Assembly: GCA_028284005.1 (NCBI GenBank) | Contig: JANQSO010000007.1 | Span: forward strand, 248,001-312,000 | Direction: 5' to 3' | Source of the DNA: Flavobacteriaceae bacterium | GTDB taxonomy: Bacteria > Bacteroidota > Bacteroidia > Flavobacteriales > Flavobacteriaceae | Length of the DNA: 64,000 bases | Shown here: piece by piece, positions 9,251 to 19,685 of the stretch | How positions within the stretch are numbered: position 1 is the stretch's first letter | Layout: every line of letters starts with the position of its first letter | Position numbers and translations under genes: made by a program | The notes under the pieces: model-generated | What the model was told of the DNA's origin: nothing | Database searches by the model: none | The model's input: the letters and a program-made list of their open reading frames with translations, nothing else

Positions 9251-9331
9251 ATGAAAAACAGGACATATATCATTAAGCAAACTTGTAGCGTTTCACAGTC
9301 GAAACACAGGCGATGTATGTACCATTTATAG
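9251..9331 (+). CDS. Putative 26-residue leader peptide upstream of the MFS exporter
   Basis: ATG at 9251 to TAG at 9329-9331. It sits between a perfect promoter and an intrinsic terminator that precedes the exporter gene, the standard layout of ribosome-mediated attenuation. The peptide starts MKNRTYIIKQ and has a basic stretch SKHRRC at residues 17-22; K18-H19-R20 fits the +X+ motif known from macrolide-dependent ribosome stalling in Erm leader peptides. No clear anti-terminator pairing was found by eye. The coding call rests on context, not on homology. Confidence 0.55.
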   Translation: MKNRTYIIKQTCSVSQSKHRRCMYHL

Positions 9332-9353
9332 AGAGATAAATTAATTCAATATA

Positions 9354-9390
9354 AAAACGTCCCGCCTTTGAGCGGGACGTTTTATTTTTA
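9354..9390 (+). terminator. Intrinsic terminator / attenuator between leader peptide and MFS gene
   Basis: 12-bp perfect stem AAAACGTCCCGC (9354-9365) / GCGGGACGTTTT (9372-9383), loop CTTTGA, then a T-rich tail to 9390. It lies inside the transcript, 23 nt after the leader stop and 16 nt before the exporter start, so read-through must be controlled. Confidence 0.88.
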
Positions 9391-9405
9391 TACTAATACC
9401 AACTA

Positions 9406-10632
9406 ATGAAAAAATTATATACTAACTACATAAACAATTTCAAAGGACTTTCACGTGAGATATGGTTGCTCTCCCTGGTAACATTTATCAATCGTGCAGG
9501 TGCTATGGTTATTCCATTTTTATCCCTCTATCTGGTCAACGCAAAAGGTTTTACACTTCCGCAGGTAGGGTGGATCATGACCAGTTTCGGAATTGGGTCA
9601 CTGGCAGGAACATGGATTGGCGGTAAGTTAACAGACAGTATTGGTTTTTATAAAGTAATTGTGCTAAGCCTGTTTCTGGGAGGAATTGGATTTATACTTC
9701 TTCAGTTCATTGATACCTTTTACGGGTTTTGTATTGGAATCTTTTTGCTGATCCTGGTAGCAGATGCTTATCGCCCTGCTATCTTTGTAGCTGCAGATAC
9801 TTACAGCAAACCCGGGAATGTTACCCGAAGTATTACATTGATCCGGCTGGCAATTAATTTGGGTTTTTCCATTGGCCCGCTTATAGGGGGAATCATTATT
9901 GCTACTATTAGCTATACCTCCTTATTCTGGATCGATGGAGTATCTTGTGTGATTGCCGCCATAGGATTATTTATCTGGCTAAAGCCGAAAAAATCAAGGA
10001 CTCCGGAGCCCTCGGTCACAAACGATAAAAAGGAAGGTGTACCTCCCTATTTAAATGGGTTGTTTGTACTCTTCATCATTATTATGATCGCTAACGGGAC
10101 CACATTCGTTCAATACTTTTCTGTAATGCCTTTATACTATGAGAAGGCTCATTTTCTTACGGAAGACCTTATAGGATGGCTTATGTTTTTAAATGGGGCA
10201 GTAATTGTTGTATTCGAAATGCCTTTAATTGCCTGGTTGGAACGCAGAAGTTTATCAAAGACCATGGCTACCTTCTGGGGAATCGTATTTACCGCGTTAA
10301 GCTTTATTGTGCTTAACCTTACCTCATGGAGTGGCGTTCTTGTTATTGGAATGTTGTTAATGACATTAGGAGAAATGATCGGTTCTCCTTTTTCAAATGC
10401 ATTGGCGTTGGAAATGGCTCCCAAAGGTAGAAAAGGCAGTTATATGGGATTGTATAGCATGAGCTTCTCATTCTCTCACATTATAGGGCATAACGGTGGT
10501 ATGAACCTAGTAGATAATTTTGGTTTCGATGCAACATGGTATTATATGTTTTCACTCTTAGTAGTGATCGCAATACTTACTTTATGGCTATATCGATTGC
10601 TAAAAAAATCGCTTAAATTTACCACATACTAA
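9406..10632 (+). CDS. MFS transporter, drug:H+ antiporter-like (DHA1)
   Basis: 408 residues, about 12 transmembrane helices. The loop 2-3 motif GGKLTDSIGFYKV (about 73-85) is a variant of the MFS signature GxLaDrxGrrxxl, and RAGAMVIPFLSLYL in helix 1 and NLGFSIGPLIGG in helix 5 (motif C-like) point to the export-type DHA1 group. The substrate is unknown; the leader peptide and attenuator upstream suggest induction by a translation inhibitor, which would make it an antibiotic efflux pump (inference). The next gene starts 16 bp downstream and may be co-transcribed. Confidence 0.88.
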   Translation: MKKLYTNYINNFKGLSREIWLLSLVTFINRAGAMVIPFLSLYLVNAKGFTLPQVGWIMTSFGIGSLAGTWIGGKLTDSIGFYKVIVLSLFLGGIGFILLQFIDTFYGFCIGIFLLILVADAYRPAIFVAADTYSKPGNVTRSITLIRLAINLGFSIGPLIGGIIIATISYTSLFWIDGVSCVIAAIGLFIWLKPKKSRTPEPSVTNDKKEGVPPYLNGLFVLFIIIMIANGTTFVQYFSVMPLYYEKAHFLTEDLIGWLMFLNGAVIVVFEMPLIAWLERRSLSKTMATFWGIVFTALSFIVLNLTSWSGVLVIGMLLMTLGEMIGSPFSNALALEMAPKGRKGSYMGLYSMSFSFSHIIGHNGGMNLVDNFGFDATWYYMFSLLVVIAILTLWLYRLLKKSLKFTTY

Positions 10633-10648
10633 TACAAAAACTAAATAG

Positions 10649-11401
10649 ATGAAATACTGTATCGCTGTTCTGGTCTGCTTCGGAATGATCTCCTGCGGAA
10701 ATCCTTCGGTTGAAAACAAGGTTGTTCATACTACTGAAACTGAAGCAATCTCGAAATCATTTCCGAAGTTGGACCCCTCCAGGTACAATGTCGCTTTTTT
10801 AATTATGGATGGAGTGTATAACACAGAGTTAACAGCGCCTTATGATATTTTTCAGCATACCGTATTCAGACAAAATATTAAAGCGATGAATGTATTCACC
10901 GTAGCAAATACCGATGAGCCTGTTACTTCTTTTGAAGGATTGCGAATGCTCCCGGATTTCAATTATACAAAGGACAGCTTACCAAAGATCGATATTTTGG
11001 TAGTACCCAGTGCAGAGCATCATCTGGATACCGATCTGGAAGATGAAGTTATGCTGGAATTTGTCCGTAAGGCCAATGAACAAGCCATGTTCGTCACTTC
11101 GCATTGCGATGGTGCTTTCGTATTGGCAAAAGCAGGCATATTGGAAAATGCTGTCTCCACCACTTTTCCAAGTGATATAGATACCATGCGTGAAATGTTC
11201 CCAAAACTGGATATTCGTAAAGATGTACTTTTTGTTCACGACGGGAAATATATCACCTCAGCCGGAGGTGCTAAAAGTTTTGAAGCTGCTTTGTATTTAT
11301 GCGAATATTTATACGGTAAAAAAGTTGTAGAATCTCTTGCAAATGGTTTGGTAATAGACTGGAAACTTGAAGAGGTCCCACATCTGGTCATTGAAAATTA
11401 A
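10649..11401 (+). CDS. DJ-1/PfpI family lipoprotein (class I glutamine amidotransferase-like)
   Basis: 250 residues. Lipobox at residues 13-16 (MISC), so exported and lipid-anchored. The DJ-1/PfpI fold covers about 45-240, with the nucleophile-elbow Cys153 in SHCDGAFVLAKAG and the acidic partner region near LTAPYDIFQ. The closest known group is the GlxA/isonitrile hydratase-like 'DJ-1 plus AraC' domain, here without DNA-binding part. Exported DJ-1 relatives occur in Bacteroidota; substrate unknown. It sits 16 bp after the MFS gene and converges on an Lrp-type regulator, with only one base between their ends. Confidence 0.85.
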   Translation: MKYCIAVLVCFGMISCGNPSVENKVVHTTETEAISKSFPKLDPSRYNVAFLIMDGVYNTELTAPYDIFQHTVFRQNIKAMNVFTVANTDEPVTSFEGLRMLPDFNYTKDSLPKIDILVVPSAEHHLDTDLEDEVMLEFVRKANEQAMFVTSHCDGAFVLAKAGILENAVSTTFPSDIDTMREMFPKLDIRKDVLFVHDGKYITSAGGAKSFEAALYLCEYLYGKKVVESLANGLVIDWKLEEVPHLVIEN

Positions 11402-11402
11402 T

Positions 11403-11846
11403 TTACTTAACTTCTTTGATCTCATTATGGCTTACCACATGTGATAGCACAATTTGGGTTTTGGTTTCTCCATAACTAATTAATTGATCAATAAAGGCTT
11501 CCAGGTGATTTTGATTCTTTAAGACCACTTCCATGACAATATTCTCGTTACCTGTAATACGATAACAATTAAGTACCTCATCATATGTTTTCACTTTCAC
11601 CAAAAAAGGCTTCAGCTTTCCCATAAAAGCACGTAATGTAATGATCGCTTTTAACTGATATCCTGTTTCAAAAGGAGATACCACTGTCTTATAACTATTA
11701 ATAATGCCTGAGTCTTCCATCTTTTTAATACGTTCACTTACTGCAGGTGAACTTATTCCCACCTGCCTGCCTATTTCCGCATTAGACTGCCGGGCATTTT
11801 TCTGAAGGCATTTCAATATTTTCCAATTTAACGAATCAATGCTCAT
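11403..11846 (-). CDS. Lrp/AsnC-family transcriptional regulator
   Basis: 147 residues, normal length. The N-terminal AsnC helix-turn-helix is clear (LNWKILKCLQKNARQSNAEI, then SSPAVSERIKKMEDSGII, residues about 5-45), followed by the RAM effector-binding domain (about 65-143). Such proteins sense amino acids and form octamers. Single gene, convergent with the DJ-1 lipoprotein; possible targets include the nearby exporter or the alanine symporter at 12.4 kb, but the sequence does not show this. Confidence 0.93.
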   Translation of the reverse strand: MSIDSLNWKILKCLQKNARQSNAEIGRQVGISSPAVSERIKKMEDSGIINSYKTVVSPFETGYQLKAIITLRAFMGKLKPFLVKVKTYDEVLNCYRITGNENIVMEVVLKNQNHLEAFIDQLISYGETKTQIVLSHVVSHNEIKEVK

Positions 11847-11977
11847 TTTAATGATATTTTAACTAAAAAAATTAAAAGCTAAAGCTAATATACATATTTA
11901 CTTTAAAATCGAAAGTAAAAAATGACGCGATGTCCTTAAATTTGAGTGATTTGTAAACCCCCACACCTACTAGTAAA

Positions 11978-12373
11978 ATGATACCACATATTCCACATGG
12001 CCTGCCGCAATCACCTATCTATAAGAAGGCTATGGAAATTTTTACACTTTCCCGTCATATTTCAAGTTACATTGCGCATGACCTGGCTCCGTTACGTCAA
12101 AACGGAAGAGAAGACGATACTATTTATTTTACAGGGGACATTGTACAGCAATCTGTTTCATTAGCTCCTGAAATACTAAAAGCAGAAAGCCAGACTTTTT
12201 CAGAAGAAAAACATAAGTATGCGGCTTCGGTGAACAGACTTGTCAATTCCTTGTATAAAAATTGTGAACGTCTGGAACATGTTAATAGCAATGGAAAAGA
12301 ATTTCTTCCTATTCTTAGAACCGAATTGAAAAAATTTAGAAAGTTGCAACGCTCCTGGATGCTTACTCTATAG
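11978..12373 (+). CDS. Small helical protein of unknown function
   Basis: 131 residues, start MIPHIPHGLPQSP, without signal peptide or transmembrane segment. From residue 15 the protein looks all-helical in four segments (KKAMEIFTLSRHISSYIAH; IVQQSVSLAPEILKAES; KYAASVNRLVNSLYKNCERL; FLPILRTELKKFRKLQRSWM), suggesting a four-helix bundle. I recognise no family. TAAATTTG at 11937-11944 matches the -7 consensus and is well placed for a start at 11978, which supports it being a real gene. Confidence 0.7.
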   Translation: MIPHIPHGLPQSPIYKKAMEIFTLSRHISSYIAHDLAPLRQNGREDDTIYFTGDIVQQSVSLAPEILKAESQTFSEEKHKYAASVNRLVNSLYKNCERLEHVNSNGKEFLPILRTELKKFRKLQRSWMLTL

Positions 12374-12410
12374 ATCCGTTACTTATTTTCAAGGCTTTTC
12401 AATAACGGCT

Positions 12411-13949
12411 TCACCCTTTAATTATCTTTTGATATCTTTTAAGTTCTTCTTTAACTTTAGATACTAACAGGACAATTCCTATCATATTAGGTACCAGCAT
12501 TGCAAAAATCATGGCATCACTAAAATCGGTTACAGCTCCCAAAGTGGCTGCAGCACCTATAACAGTGAAAATACAAAATAGTAGTTTGTATGTATATTCG
12601 GTTTTTTTTCCTCTCCCAAAAAGAAAGCTCCAGGCCTGGTATCCATAGTAGGACCATGATATCATTGATGAAAAAGCGAACAAAATAACTGCAAAACTCA
12701 AAACATATGGAAACCAGGAAATACCGCTCTCTAAAGCTGAAGCAGTTAATAAGACACCTTCTTCATAGCTAATTTCAACACCTGTTGCCACCTGACCGGT
12801 TATAATAAGAACCAAAGCGGTCATCGTGCATACCACAACTGTATCAATAAAAGGCTCTAATAAGGCAACAAGCCCTTCACTTGCAGGGTATTTGGTCTTC
12901 ACAGCACTATGTGCTATCGATGCACTTCCAATGCCGGCTTCATTGCTAAAGGCTGCTCTTTTAAACCCCTGAATTAGCACTCCAACAAAACCACCTGCAA
13001 TTCCTTGAGGGCTAAAGGCACCATCCCAAATGGATTGGAACGCAGCCGGAATATTACTATAGTTTATACCCAAAATCGTCAATACGGCAAGAATATATAT
13101 GGCTACCATTATGGGGACTATTTTATCGGTTACTTTCGCTATCTTTTTGATACCTCCAATAATAACAATGCCCACCAGGATTGCCATTATTAATCCAAAC
13201 ATCCATCCCCTGCCATAAATAAAACTTGCTTCTGCCCCGGTAACATGTTCAAATAACTGAAATGCCTGATTGACCTGAAACATATTGCCTCCTCCAAAAG
13301 AACCTCCTACGCACATTACAGCAAAAAGTATCGCTAAAAATTTGCCTAGCCTTGGAAGCCCCAGTTCACGTAATCCTTTCTTCAGATAATACATAGGTCC
13401 TCCAAAAATGGTCCCCTCGGCGTTAACTTCACGATACTTAACTCCCAAAGTGCATTCAACAAATTTTGATGACATTCCCAATAGCCCTACCAATACCATC
13501 CAAAATGTAGCTCCAGGCCCTCCCAGGGCTAATGCTATAGCGACTCCTGCTATATTTCCCAATCCTACTGTAGCTGATATTGCAGCGGTCAAAGCCTGAA
13601 AATGACTCACTTCTCCCTCTCCCTCTACTCTTATTGTATCCGGATTATCTCCGTCCACACTCAAAACAGAATCTGATATGGAAACATGGCCCTGATCTTC
13701 CAAAGAATCGTATTTGCCTCTTACTACTTTTAATGCCGTAAAAAACTCTTTAATGTTGATAAATTTAAAGTAGATGGTAAAATACCCTGCTCCCAGAATA
13801 AGTACTATAAGCACCCATGGGATACTACTGGTTTCAGAAATTGGAATTTCTGCAAAGATCCCATCCGTAAACCAACTTGTAGCTTTACTGAATTGTTCAT
13901 TTATACGTTCGTCCAGTGATTGATTGACAGTTTGTAGAAAAAGAAACAT
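12411..13949 (-). CDS. Sodium:alanine symporter family protein (AGCS)
   Basis: 512 residues, about 10-11 transmembrane helices, importing alanine or glycine with Na+ (or H+). AGCS signatures: [23 protein letters not shown] (about 125-150), [11 protein letters not shown], and [18 protein letters not shown] (about 320-338). The N-terminal ~70 residues before the first canonical helix hold one extra hydrophobic segment; the cytoplasmic insert at about 85-105 is acidic ([12 protein letters not shown]). Stands alone next to a membrane LuxR-type regulator in the same direction, which may control it (inference). Confidence 0.92.
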   Translation of the reverse strand: MFLFLQTVNQSLDERINEQFSKATSWFTDGIFAEIPISETSSIPWVLIVLILGAGYFTIYFKFINIKEFFTALKVVRGKYDSLEDQGHVSISDSVLSVDGDNPDTIRVEGEGEVSHFQALTAAISATVGLGNIAGVAIALALGGPGATFWMVLVGLLGMSSKFVECTLGVKYREVNAEGTIFGGPMYYLKKGLRELGLPRLGKFLAILFAVMCVGGSFGGGNMFQVNQAFQLFEHVTGAEASFIYGRGWMFGLIMAILVGIVIIGGIKKIAKVTDKIVPIMVAIYILAVLTILGINYSNIPAAFQSIWDGAFSPQGIAGGFVGVLIQGFKRAAFSNEAGIGSASIAHSAVKTKYPASEGLVALLEPFIDTVVVCTMTALVLIITGQVATGVEISYEEGVLLTASALESGISWFPYVLSFAVILFAFSSMISWSYYGYQAWSFLFGRGKKTEYTYKLLFCIFTVIGAAATLGAVTDFSDAMIFAMLVPNMIGIVLLVSKVKEELKRYQKIIKG

Positions 13950-14044
13950 ACTTATTTGATTTGTGAAGCAATTTGCCTCTAAATCAAAAAAAATGTGTGG
14001 TTAATCACTGATGAAATTTTTAACCGAAATGGTTAGCTATATGG

Positions 14045-15163
14045 TTAAGCATTGTCCTTAACTGTAGCATATTTAAGAAAGTCATTACTCCTGGCAAATT
14101 CAATTAATTGTTCTTTACCTCCTACCCCGCTTACGTTAAGTATCTTTTTTATTTGATGTATATGTGTTTGAAATCCATCCAAGCTAATATGCATTGCCTC
14201 GGCAATTTCCTGATACGATTTTGAATTTCCAAAGTATAACAGATTACCTAAAACTTCTTTTTGTCTGTCGGAAAGTTCTATTTTATTCGCCTCTTGTAAT
14301 TCTTTTAATTCTACTTTCATTCCTTTGATCGTTTCCAAATGACTTTCATTTGCCAACTCGAAATGTTCAAGGCGTTTCTTTAATTCATTGTTTTTAGTTC
14401 TTAACTGCTGTGCAAGTGTTTGCTGTTGTTCTTTTTCAGAAAGAAACTTCCAGCTATATAACAAAATGGAGAACAGCAGTATAAATAAAAATTTGAACGA
14501 AATTGCAGTAATGCTTCCCACCAATGCCCAAAACTCCTGATCTATTACTTGTACTGCCCTATCCTGAGGGATAATACGATGACTCACCGCGATAAGGATC
14601 AAGATGAACAAAGCAAATGTAGGCAGATACATAAAACGCATTTGGCGGGCAGTAAAAGCCTTGTTCAATTCGTATAGTAAAGAAATAGCTACTAAAACAG
14701 AGATTGGAATATCAATGAGCCAAATGAAGTTATTACTTATTTCAGTATTATTATAGGAAGTTGCTATAAATACAAATACCACCATTCCCAACACACCCGA
14801 ATAAAGCAAAATGAACTCTTTGGTTGTAAAACGCTCTACCAATCTTACGATAATACTTCTATTTTGCTGGTGTTCTATAGAAGGCAGGGAAAGTAAGATA
14901 AACAATGAATTTGCTAAAGAAATAAAAACTCCTAAGTAGATAACCACCCTGTTTACCGGTTCCCATTGAAGGACAGTAACCAAAATAATATTTGCCAACG
15001 CTCCAATTCCCCAAACAAAAATAGCAAGGCCAAACCATTTAATACCCTGTATTGTTTTTTTCCCGGTACCACTTAACGCTTCTTTAATAAAAATACGTTG
15101 AATTATAATTGCAGAAATCAAGCAAACAATAGCTGTGACCGTATATTCTATTACAGATAACAT
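14045..15163 (-). CDS. Membrane-embedded LuxR-type transcriptional regulator
   Basis: 372 residues: seven or so hydrophobic helices in about 1-240, a coiled coil (about 245-300, with KEQQQTLAQQLRTKNNELKK), and a C-terminal LuxR-like helix-turn-helix (about 300-365; LSDRQKEVLGNLLYFGNSKS, then YQEIAEAMHISLDGFQTHIH). There is no receiver or kinase domain, so this is a one-component membrane sensor with output on the cytoplasmic side. Ligand and targets unknown; the nearest neighbours are the alanine symporter and icmF. Confidence 0.82.
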   Translation of the reverse strand: MLSVIEYTVTAIVCLISAIIIQRIFIKEALSGTGKKTIQGIKWFGLAIFVWGIGALANIILVTVLQWEPVNRVVIYLGVFISLANSLFILLSLPSIEHQQNRSIIVRLVERFTTKEFILLYSGVLGMVVFVFIATSYNNTEISNNFIWLIDIPISVLVAISLLYELNKAFTARQMRFMYLPTFALFILILIAVSHRIIPQDRAVQVIDQEFWALVGSITAISFKFLFILLFSILLYSWKFLSEKEQQQTLAQQLRTKNNELKKRLEHFELANESHLETIKGMKVELKELQEANKIELSDRQKEVLGNLLYFGNSKSYQEIAEAMHISLDGFQTHIHQIKKILNVSGVGGKEQLIEFARSNDFLKYATVKDNA

Positions 15164-15217
15164 GTGATAAAGATATTGAAAAAAAATCCGAAGAGATGAT
15201 CTATCAAAAAGTAGACA

Positions 15218-18200
15218 CTACATATTTCTTCTGTACTGCCCTCCTACTTCAAATAATGCAGAAGTGATCTGTCCCAAGGAACATACTTTTGTGGCTTCCA
15301 TTAACTGCTCAAATATGTTTTCATTGTGAATCGCCGCGTGTTGTATTTTCCCGATAGAGGTTTTAGCTGTATCCTTTTTGGCTTCATGAAGATTCTTTAA
15401 GGTATCTATCTGTGCCTGCTTCTCTTCTTCGGTAGCACGTATCACTTCCGCAGGTAGTACCGTTGGAGAGCCCTTACTACTTAAAAAAGTATTTACACCA
15501 ATAATGGGGAACTCTCCGGTATGTTTCAAGGTCTCATAATACAAACTCTCCTCCTGGATCTTACTACGCTGGTACATGGTTTCCATAGCTCCTAATACCC
15601 CGCCCCGTTCGGTAATACGGTCAAATTCTTCAAGAACGGCAGCTTCTACAAGGTCTGTTAGCTCTTCTATGATGAAAGAACCCTGAATAGGATTCTCATT
15701 CTTCGCCAGCCCCAGTTCTTTATTAATGATCAATTGTATCGCCATGGCACGGCGTACGCTCTCTTCTGTTGGTGTTGTAATGGCTTCATCGTACGCATTG
15801 GTATGTAAAGAATTACAATTGTCATAAATAGCATATAACGCCTGTAAAGTAGTACGAATGTCATTAAAGTCTATTTCCTGTGCATGTAACGAACGCCCTG
15901 AAGTTTGAATGTGGTACTTCAGCATTTGTGCACGTGGGTTAGCGCCGTATTTTTCTTTCATGGCCTTTGCCCATATCTTACGTGCCACACGGCCAATCAC
16001 AGAATATTCCGGATCGATCCCATTGCTGAAAAAGAACGATAGATTAGGCCCGAATTTGTTGATATCCATTCCACGGGAAAGGTAGTATTCAACATAAGTA
16101 AACCCATTGGAAAGTGTAAATGCCAGCTGTGTTATCGGGTTTGCTCCTGCTTCGGCAATATGATATCCACTAATAGAAACCGAGTAGAAGTTACGCACTT
16201 TCTTTTCAATAAAATACTCCTGTACATCACCCATAAGCCGTAAAGCGAATTCTGTTGAGAAGATACATGTATTCTGCGCCTGGTCTTCTTTTAAAATATC
16301 TGCCTGGACCGTTCCTCGAACCTGCTGCAAGGTTTCGGTTTTTATTTTCTGATATACATCTGAAGGCAATACCTGATCACCTGTTACACCTAAGAGCATA
16401 AGTCCGAGGCCATCATTTCCTTCAGGCAGTTCTCCGTAATACCCTGGGCGTTCTATACTTTTGTCTTTATAGATCTTTGCGATCTTTGCTTCTACTTCTT
16501 TTTCCAGCCCGTTCTCCTTAATGTATTTTTCGCAATTCTGGTCGATTGCAGCATTCATAAAGAATCCAAGCAACATAGGTGCCGGCCCGTTAATGGTCAT
16601 ACTTACAGAAGTCATGGGGTGACTTAGGTCAAAACCTGAATATAACTTCTTGGCATCATCAAGGCAGCAAATAGAAACACCTGCATTACCAATTTTTCCG
16701 TAGATATCCGGACGATAATCCGGATCGTTTCCGTAGAGCGTTACACTATCAAAAGCTGTTGACAATCGTTTTGCCGGTAACCCCATACTCACATAATGAA
16801 AACGGCGATTGGTACGCTCAGGGCCACCTTCTCCTGCAAACATACGCGTAGGGTCTTCACCGGTACGTTTAAACGGGTACAATCCTGCTGCATAGGGAAA
16901 TTCTCCCGGGACATTCTCCTGGAGTGTCCATCGTAAAATATCACCCCAGGCCTTATATTTTGGTAATGCTACTTTTGGAATCTGCGAATGTGACAGAGAT
17001 TCTGTATGTGTGTCAATATTGATCTCCTTGTCTCTTACTTTGAATGTATAGACGGGGGACCTATAGCGCTCCACTTTTGCATCCCACCCGGTAATTACTT
17101 CCCAGTTATAAGGGTCCAGGTTCATCTTTACGCGGTCGAATTCTTTAATAAGTAATTTCAGGAACTCTTTGTCATTGTCATTCTGAGCGTACTGAAGAAT
17201 CTCTTCTTCATTTAACCCGCTTTTAGCAAATAAAGATCTCTCGTCTTCGTTAGAAACAATATTTGAAACAGAACAGATCGTTTTAAAAATACCGTATAGC
17301 TTTTGCGCCACTTCAGCCTGTGCCTGTCCCCTTTTATCATATGCCCTGTTGACTTCACTTATCTCGGAAAGATAACGTGTTCGTGCCGGAGGGATGACAA
17401 AGACCTTTTCCGACATTTCATCGCTAATTTCGTAATCACTCTTTAAATCTGAATCTGTCTTCTCAACGATCTTGTCCATGATCGCTTTATAGAGCTTATT
17501 CATCCCGGGATCGTTAAATTGTGAAGCGATCGTACCATAAACAGGCAAATCATCTTGTGGCGTATCCCATAACTGATGGTTACGCATGTATTGTTTTTTA
17601 ACGTCTCGCAAAGCATCCAGGGAACCACGCTTATCAAATTTATTGATCGCAACCAGGTCTGCAAAATCCAGCATATCGATCTTTTCCAATTGGGTAGCAG
17701 CACCAAATTCGGGGGTCATAACGTATAAAGAAACATCACTGTGGTCAAGAATTTCGGTATCACTTTGTCCAATTCCTGAAGTTTCCAAAACGATCAGGTC
17801 ATATTCTGCTGCCTTAAGCACTTCTATAGCTTCCGAAACATATTTGGACAATGCCAAATTACTTTGACGAGTCGCTAAGCTACGCATATAGACCCGTGGT
17901 GAATTAATGGCATTCATACGAATTCGGTCACCCAACAAAGCTCCTCCCGTTTTCCTTTTAGAAGGGTCCACAGAAATAAGCCCTATTGTTTTTTCAGGAA
18001 AATCAATTAAAAACCTTCGTACAAGCTCATCTACCAAAGATGATTTTCCCGAACCTCCCGTTCCGGTAATTCCCAGAACCGGAGTTGTAATTTTTTCGTT
18101 CTTTTTATGGATTTGTTGAAGTGTATCCTTTACAACTTCCGGGAAATTCTCTGCAGAAGAAATAACGCGGGCTATAGCGCCGGGTTCTTTTTCTGAAAGC

Positions 18201-18670
18201 CTGTCAATTTCACCGTTCAATTGATCACCGATTGGAAAATCTGCAGTTTGTACCAGGTCATTGATCATTCCCTGTAAGCCCATCTCACGCCCATCATCGG
18301 GAGAATAGATACGGGTGATCCCATAATCCATCAATTCTTTTATTTCAGAAGGCAATATAACTCCGCCTCCGCCTCCAAAGATCTTAATGTGCTCTGCACC
18401 TTTTTCTTTGAGCAGGTCATACATATACTTGAAGTACTCATTGTGCCCTCCCTGGTAGGAAGTCATTGCAATAGCGTTGGCATCTTCCTGAATTGCCGTA
18501 TTCACAACTTCTTCAACACTACGGTCGTGGCCCAGATGGATCACTTCTACCCCGGTAGATTGAATAATACGACGCATAATATTAATAGCTGCGTCGTGGC
18601 CGTCAAATAGTGAGGCTGCGGTTACTATACGGACTTTATTTTTGGGCTGATACGGTGCTTTTTGCTGCAT
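15218..18670 (-). CDS. icmF: Fused isobutyryl-CoA mutase IcmF (B12 domain - G protein - mutase)
   Basis: 1150-residue adenosylcobalamin enzyme interconverting isobutyryl-CoA and n-butyryl-CoA, with its own repair GTPase. Order: B12-binding domain (about 12-145; DGHD at 23-26 with the Co-ligating His25), MeaB-like G domain (about 195-420; P-loop GTGGSGKS at 203-210, NKFD at 343-346), linker, mutase TIM barrel (about 570-1125). Substrate residues: F611 (TRMFAG) and Q799 (EDQAQN) align with Tyr89 and Arg207 of methylmalonyl-CoA mutase; Phe/Gln is the isobutyryl-type pair. So it is IcmF, not methylmalonyl-CoA mutase, though often annotated as such. Somewhat longer than typical IcmF (about 1090). 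Single gene. Confidence 0.93.
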   Translation of the reverse strand: MQQKAPYQPKNKVRIVTAASLFDGHDAAINIMRRIIQSTGVEVIHLGHDRSVEEVVNTAIQEDANAIAMTSYQGGHNEYFKYMYDLLKEKGAEHIKIFGGGGGVILPSEIKELMDYGITRIYSPDDGREMGLQGMINDLVQTADFPIGDQLNGEIDRLSEKEPGAIARVISSAENFPEVVKDTLQQIHKKNEKITTPVLGITGTGGSGKSSLVDELVRRFLIDFPEKTIGLISVDPSKRKTGGALLGDRIRMNAINSPRVYMRSLATRQSNLALSKYVSEAIEVLKAAEYDLIVLETSGIGQSDTEILDHSDVSLYVMTPEFGAATQLEKIDMLDFADLVAINKFDKRGSLDALRDVKKQYMRNHQLWDTPQDDLPVYGTIASQFNDPGMNKLYKAIMDKIVEKTDSDLKSDYEISDEMSEKVFVIPPARTRYLSEISEVNRAYDKRGQAQAEVAQKLYGIFKTICSVSNIVSNEDERSLFAKSGLNEEEILQYAQNDNDKEFLKLLIKEFDRVKMNLDPYNWEVITGWDAKVERYRSPVYTFKVRDKEINIDTHTESLSHSQIPKVALPKYKAWGDILRWTLQENVPGEFPYAAGLYPFKRTGEDPTRMFAGEGGPERTNRRFHYVSMGLPAKRLSTAFDSVTLYGNDPDYRPDIYGKIGNAGVSICCLDDAKKLYSGFDLSHPMTSVSMTINGPAPMLLGFFMNAAIDQNCEKYIKENGLEKEVEAKIAKIYKDKSIERPGYYGELPEGNDGLGLMLLGVTGDQVLPSDVYQKIKTETLQQVRGTVQADILKEDQAQNTCIFSTEFALRLMGDVQEYFIEKKVRNFYSVSISGYHIAEAGANPITQLAFTLSNGFTYVEYYLSRGMDINKFGPNLSFFFSNGIDPEYSVIGRVARKIWAKAMKEKYGANPRAQMLKYHIQTSGRSLHAQEIDFNDIRTTLQALYAIYDNCNSLHTNAYDEAITTPTEESVRRAMAIQLIINKELGLAKNENPIQGSFIIEELTDLVEAAVLEEFDRITERGGVLGAMETMYQRSKIQEESLYYETLKHTGEFPIIGVNTFLSSKGSPTVLPAEVIRATEEEKQAQIDTLKNLHEAKKDTAKTSIGKIQHAAIHNENIFEQLMEATKVCSLGQITSALFEVGGQYRRNM

Positions 18671-18818
18671 TGATACAATCTAAAACTTTTGGAGCTGCAA
18701 ATTTACGAAATTCGAAGCAATGCGAGTGCTTTGTTAGAATTTATACTTCACTTAAAATAAACCGGAAATTAAAACCCGGTATCAAAAAGCTACTCTAATC
18801 TTATAGACTGCTTTTTTA

Positions 18819-18826
18819 TATCTTTG
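18819..18826 (+). promoter_or_regulatory. Likely -7 element for the DUF4197 gene
   Basis: TATCTTTG matches TANNTTTG, 24 bp before the ATG at 18851. No clear TTG about 20 bp upstream. Confidence 0.45.
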
Positions 18827-18850
18827 TCCTCTATTAATTAATACGTTACT

Positions 18851-19558
18851 ATGTTTCCTAAAAAATTAGCTCTTATCTTTTTATGTTTTGCAGGTGTTTC
18901 CTGTGCCGAATTACAACAGGTTGTAAATACTTTACCCAACGGACAGGGTACAGGTGCTATAGACATTGCCGGCGGCTTGCGCCAGGCTCTGGATTTTGGT
19001 ATTGACAAACAGGTCTCCAAACTAACAAAACAAGACGGGTTTTATAAAAATGAATTGGTAAAGATCTTACTGCCCCAGGAACTACAGAAAGTTGACAAGA
19101 CCTTACGGGATATTGGGTTAAGCAGTTTGGCAGACGAGGGCTTAAAGGTTTTAAATCGTGCTGCTGAAGACGCCGTAAAAGGTGCTACTCCTATCTTTGT
19201 GAATGCTGTTAAAGAGATCACTTTTACAGATGCTAAGAACATTCTTTTAGGGAATGACAATGCCGCAACCTCTTACCTTCAGGCAAAGACCAATCAGGCA
19301 TTGTATGCGAAGTTCAATCCAGTTATAAAAAACTCCTTTTCAAAAGTAGGCGCAGACGAGATCTGGACCAACATTATTACCAAATACAATTCTATTCCGT
19401 TTGTAAATAAGGTAAACCCGGATCTTACAGATTATGTTACAAATGAGGCCTTAAAAGGGGTTTACAAGATGATAAGTATTGAAGAAAAGAACATCCGGAC
19501 TAAAATCTCTTCAAGGACAACCTCGCTTTTGCAACAGGTATTCGCTCTTCAGGATTGA
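18851..19558 (+). CDS. DUF4197 domain lipoprotein
   Basis: 235 residues. Lipobox VSC at about residues 16-18, then a mostly helical DUF4197 domain; typical segments are AGGLRQALDFGIDKQVSKL, LPQELQKVDKTLRDIG, and the C-terminal LTDYVTNEALKGVYKMISIEE. DUF4197 proteins are common periplasmic proteins without an assigned function. Single gene, divergent from icmF. Confidence 0.9.
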   Translation: MFPKKLALIFLCFAGVSCAELQQVVNTLPNGQGTGAIDIAGGLRQALDFGIDKQVSKLTKQDGFYKNELVKILLPQELQKVDKTLRDIGLSSLADEGLKVLNRAAEDAVKGATPIFVNAVKEITFTDAKNILLGNDNAATSYLQAKTNQALYAKFNPVIKNSFSKVGADEIWTNIITKYNSIPFVNKVNPDLTDYVTNEALKGVYKMISIEEKNIRTKISSRTTSLLQQVFALQD

Positions 19559-19653
19559 AACAATAGTTAAGTTTTTAACTAAACTTTCCTTCCAACAACA
19601 TAAATTAAGATAGTATTAACCTGGCGTTAATACTATTTTTTTTCTTTGGGTTC

Positions 19654-19661
19654 TACCTTTG
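19654..19661 (+). promoter_or_regulatory. -7 element that decides the start of the Lacal_2735-like gene
   Basis: TACCTTTG matches TANNTTTG. A transcript start near 19667-19670 would leave no leader for an ATG at 19671, but about 16-19 nt before the ATG at 19686, which is preceded by AAAGGGAAG. Confidence 0.45.
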
Positions 19662-19685
19662 TATTGATAAATGAAAGGGAAGTAT

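Noticed and set aside
18671-18850. Cobalamin riboswitch upstream of icmF
   Set aside because: The 180-bp gap lacks a B12-box-like sequence and is too short for a full cobalamin riboswitch along with two divergent promoters.
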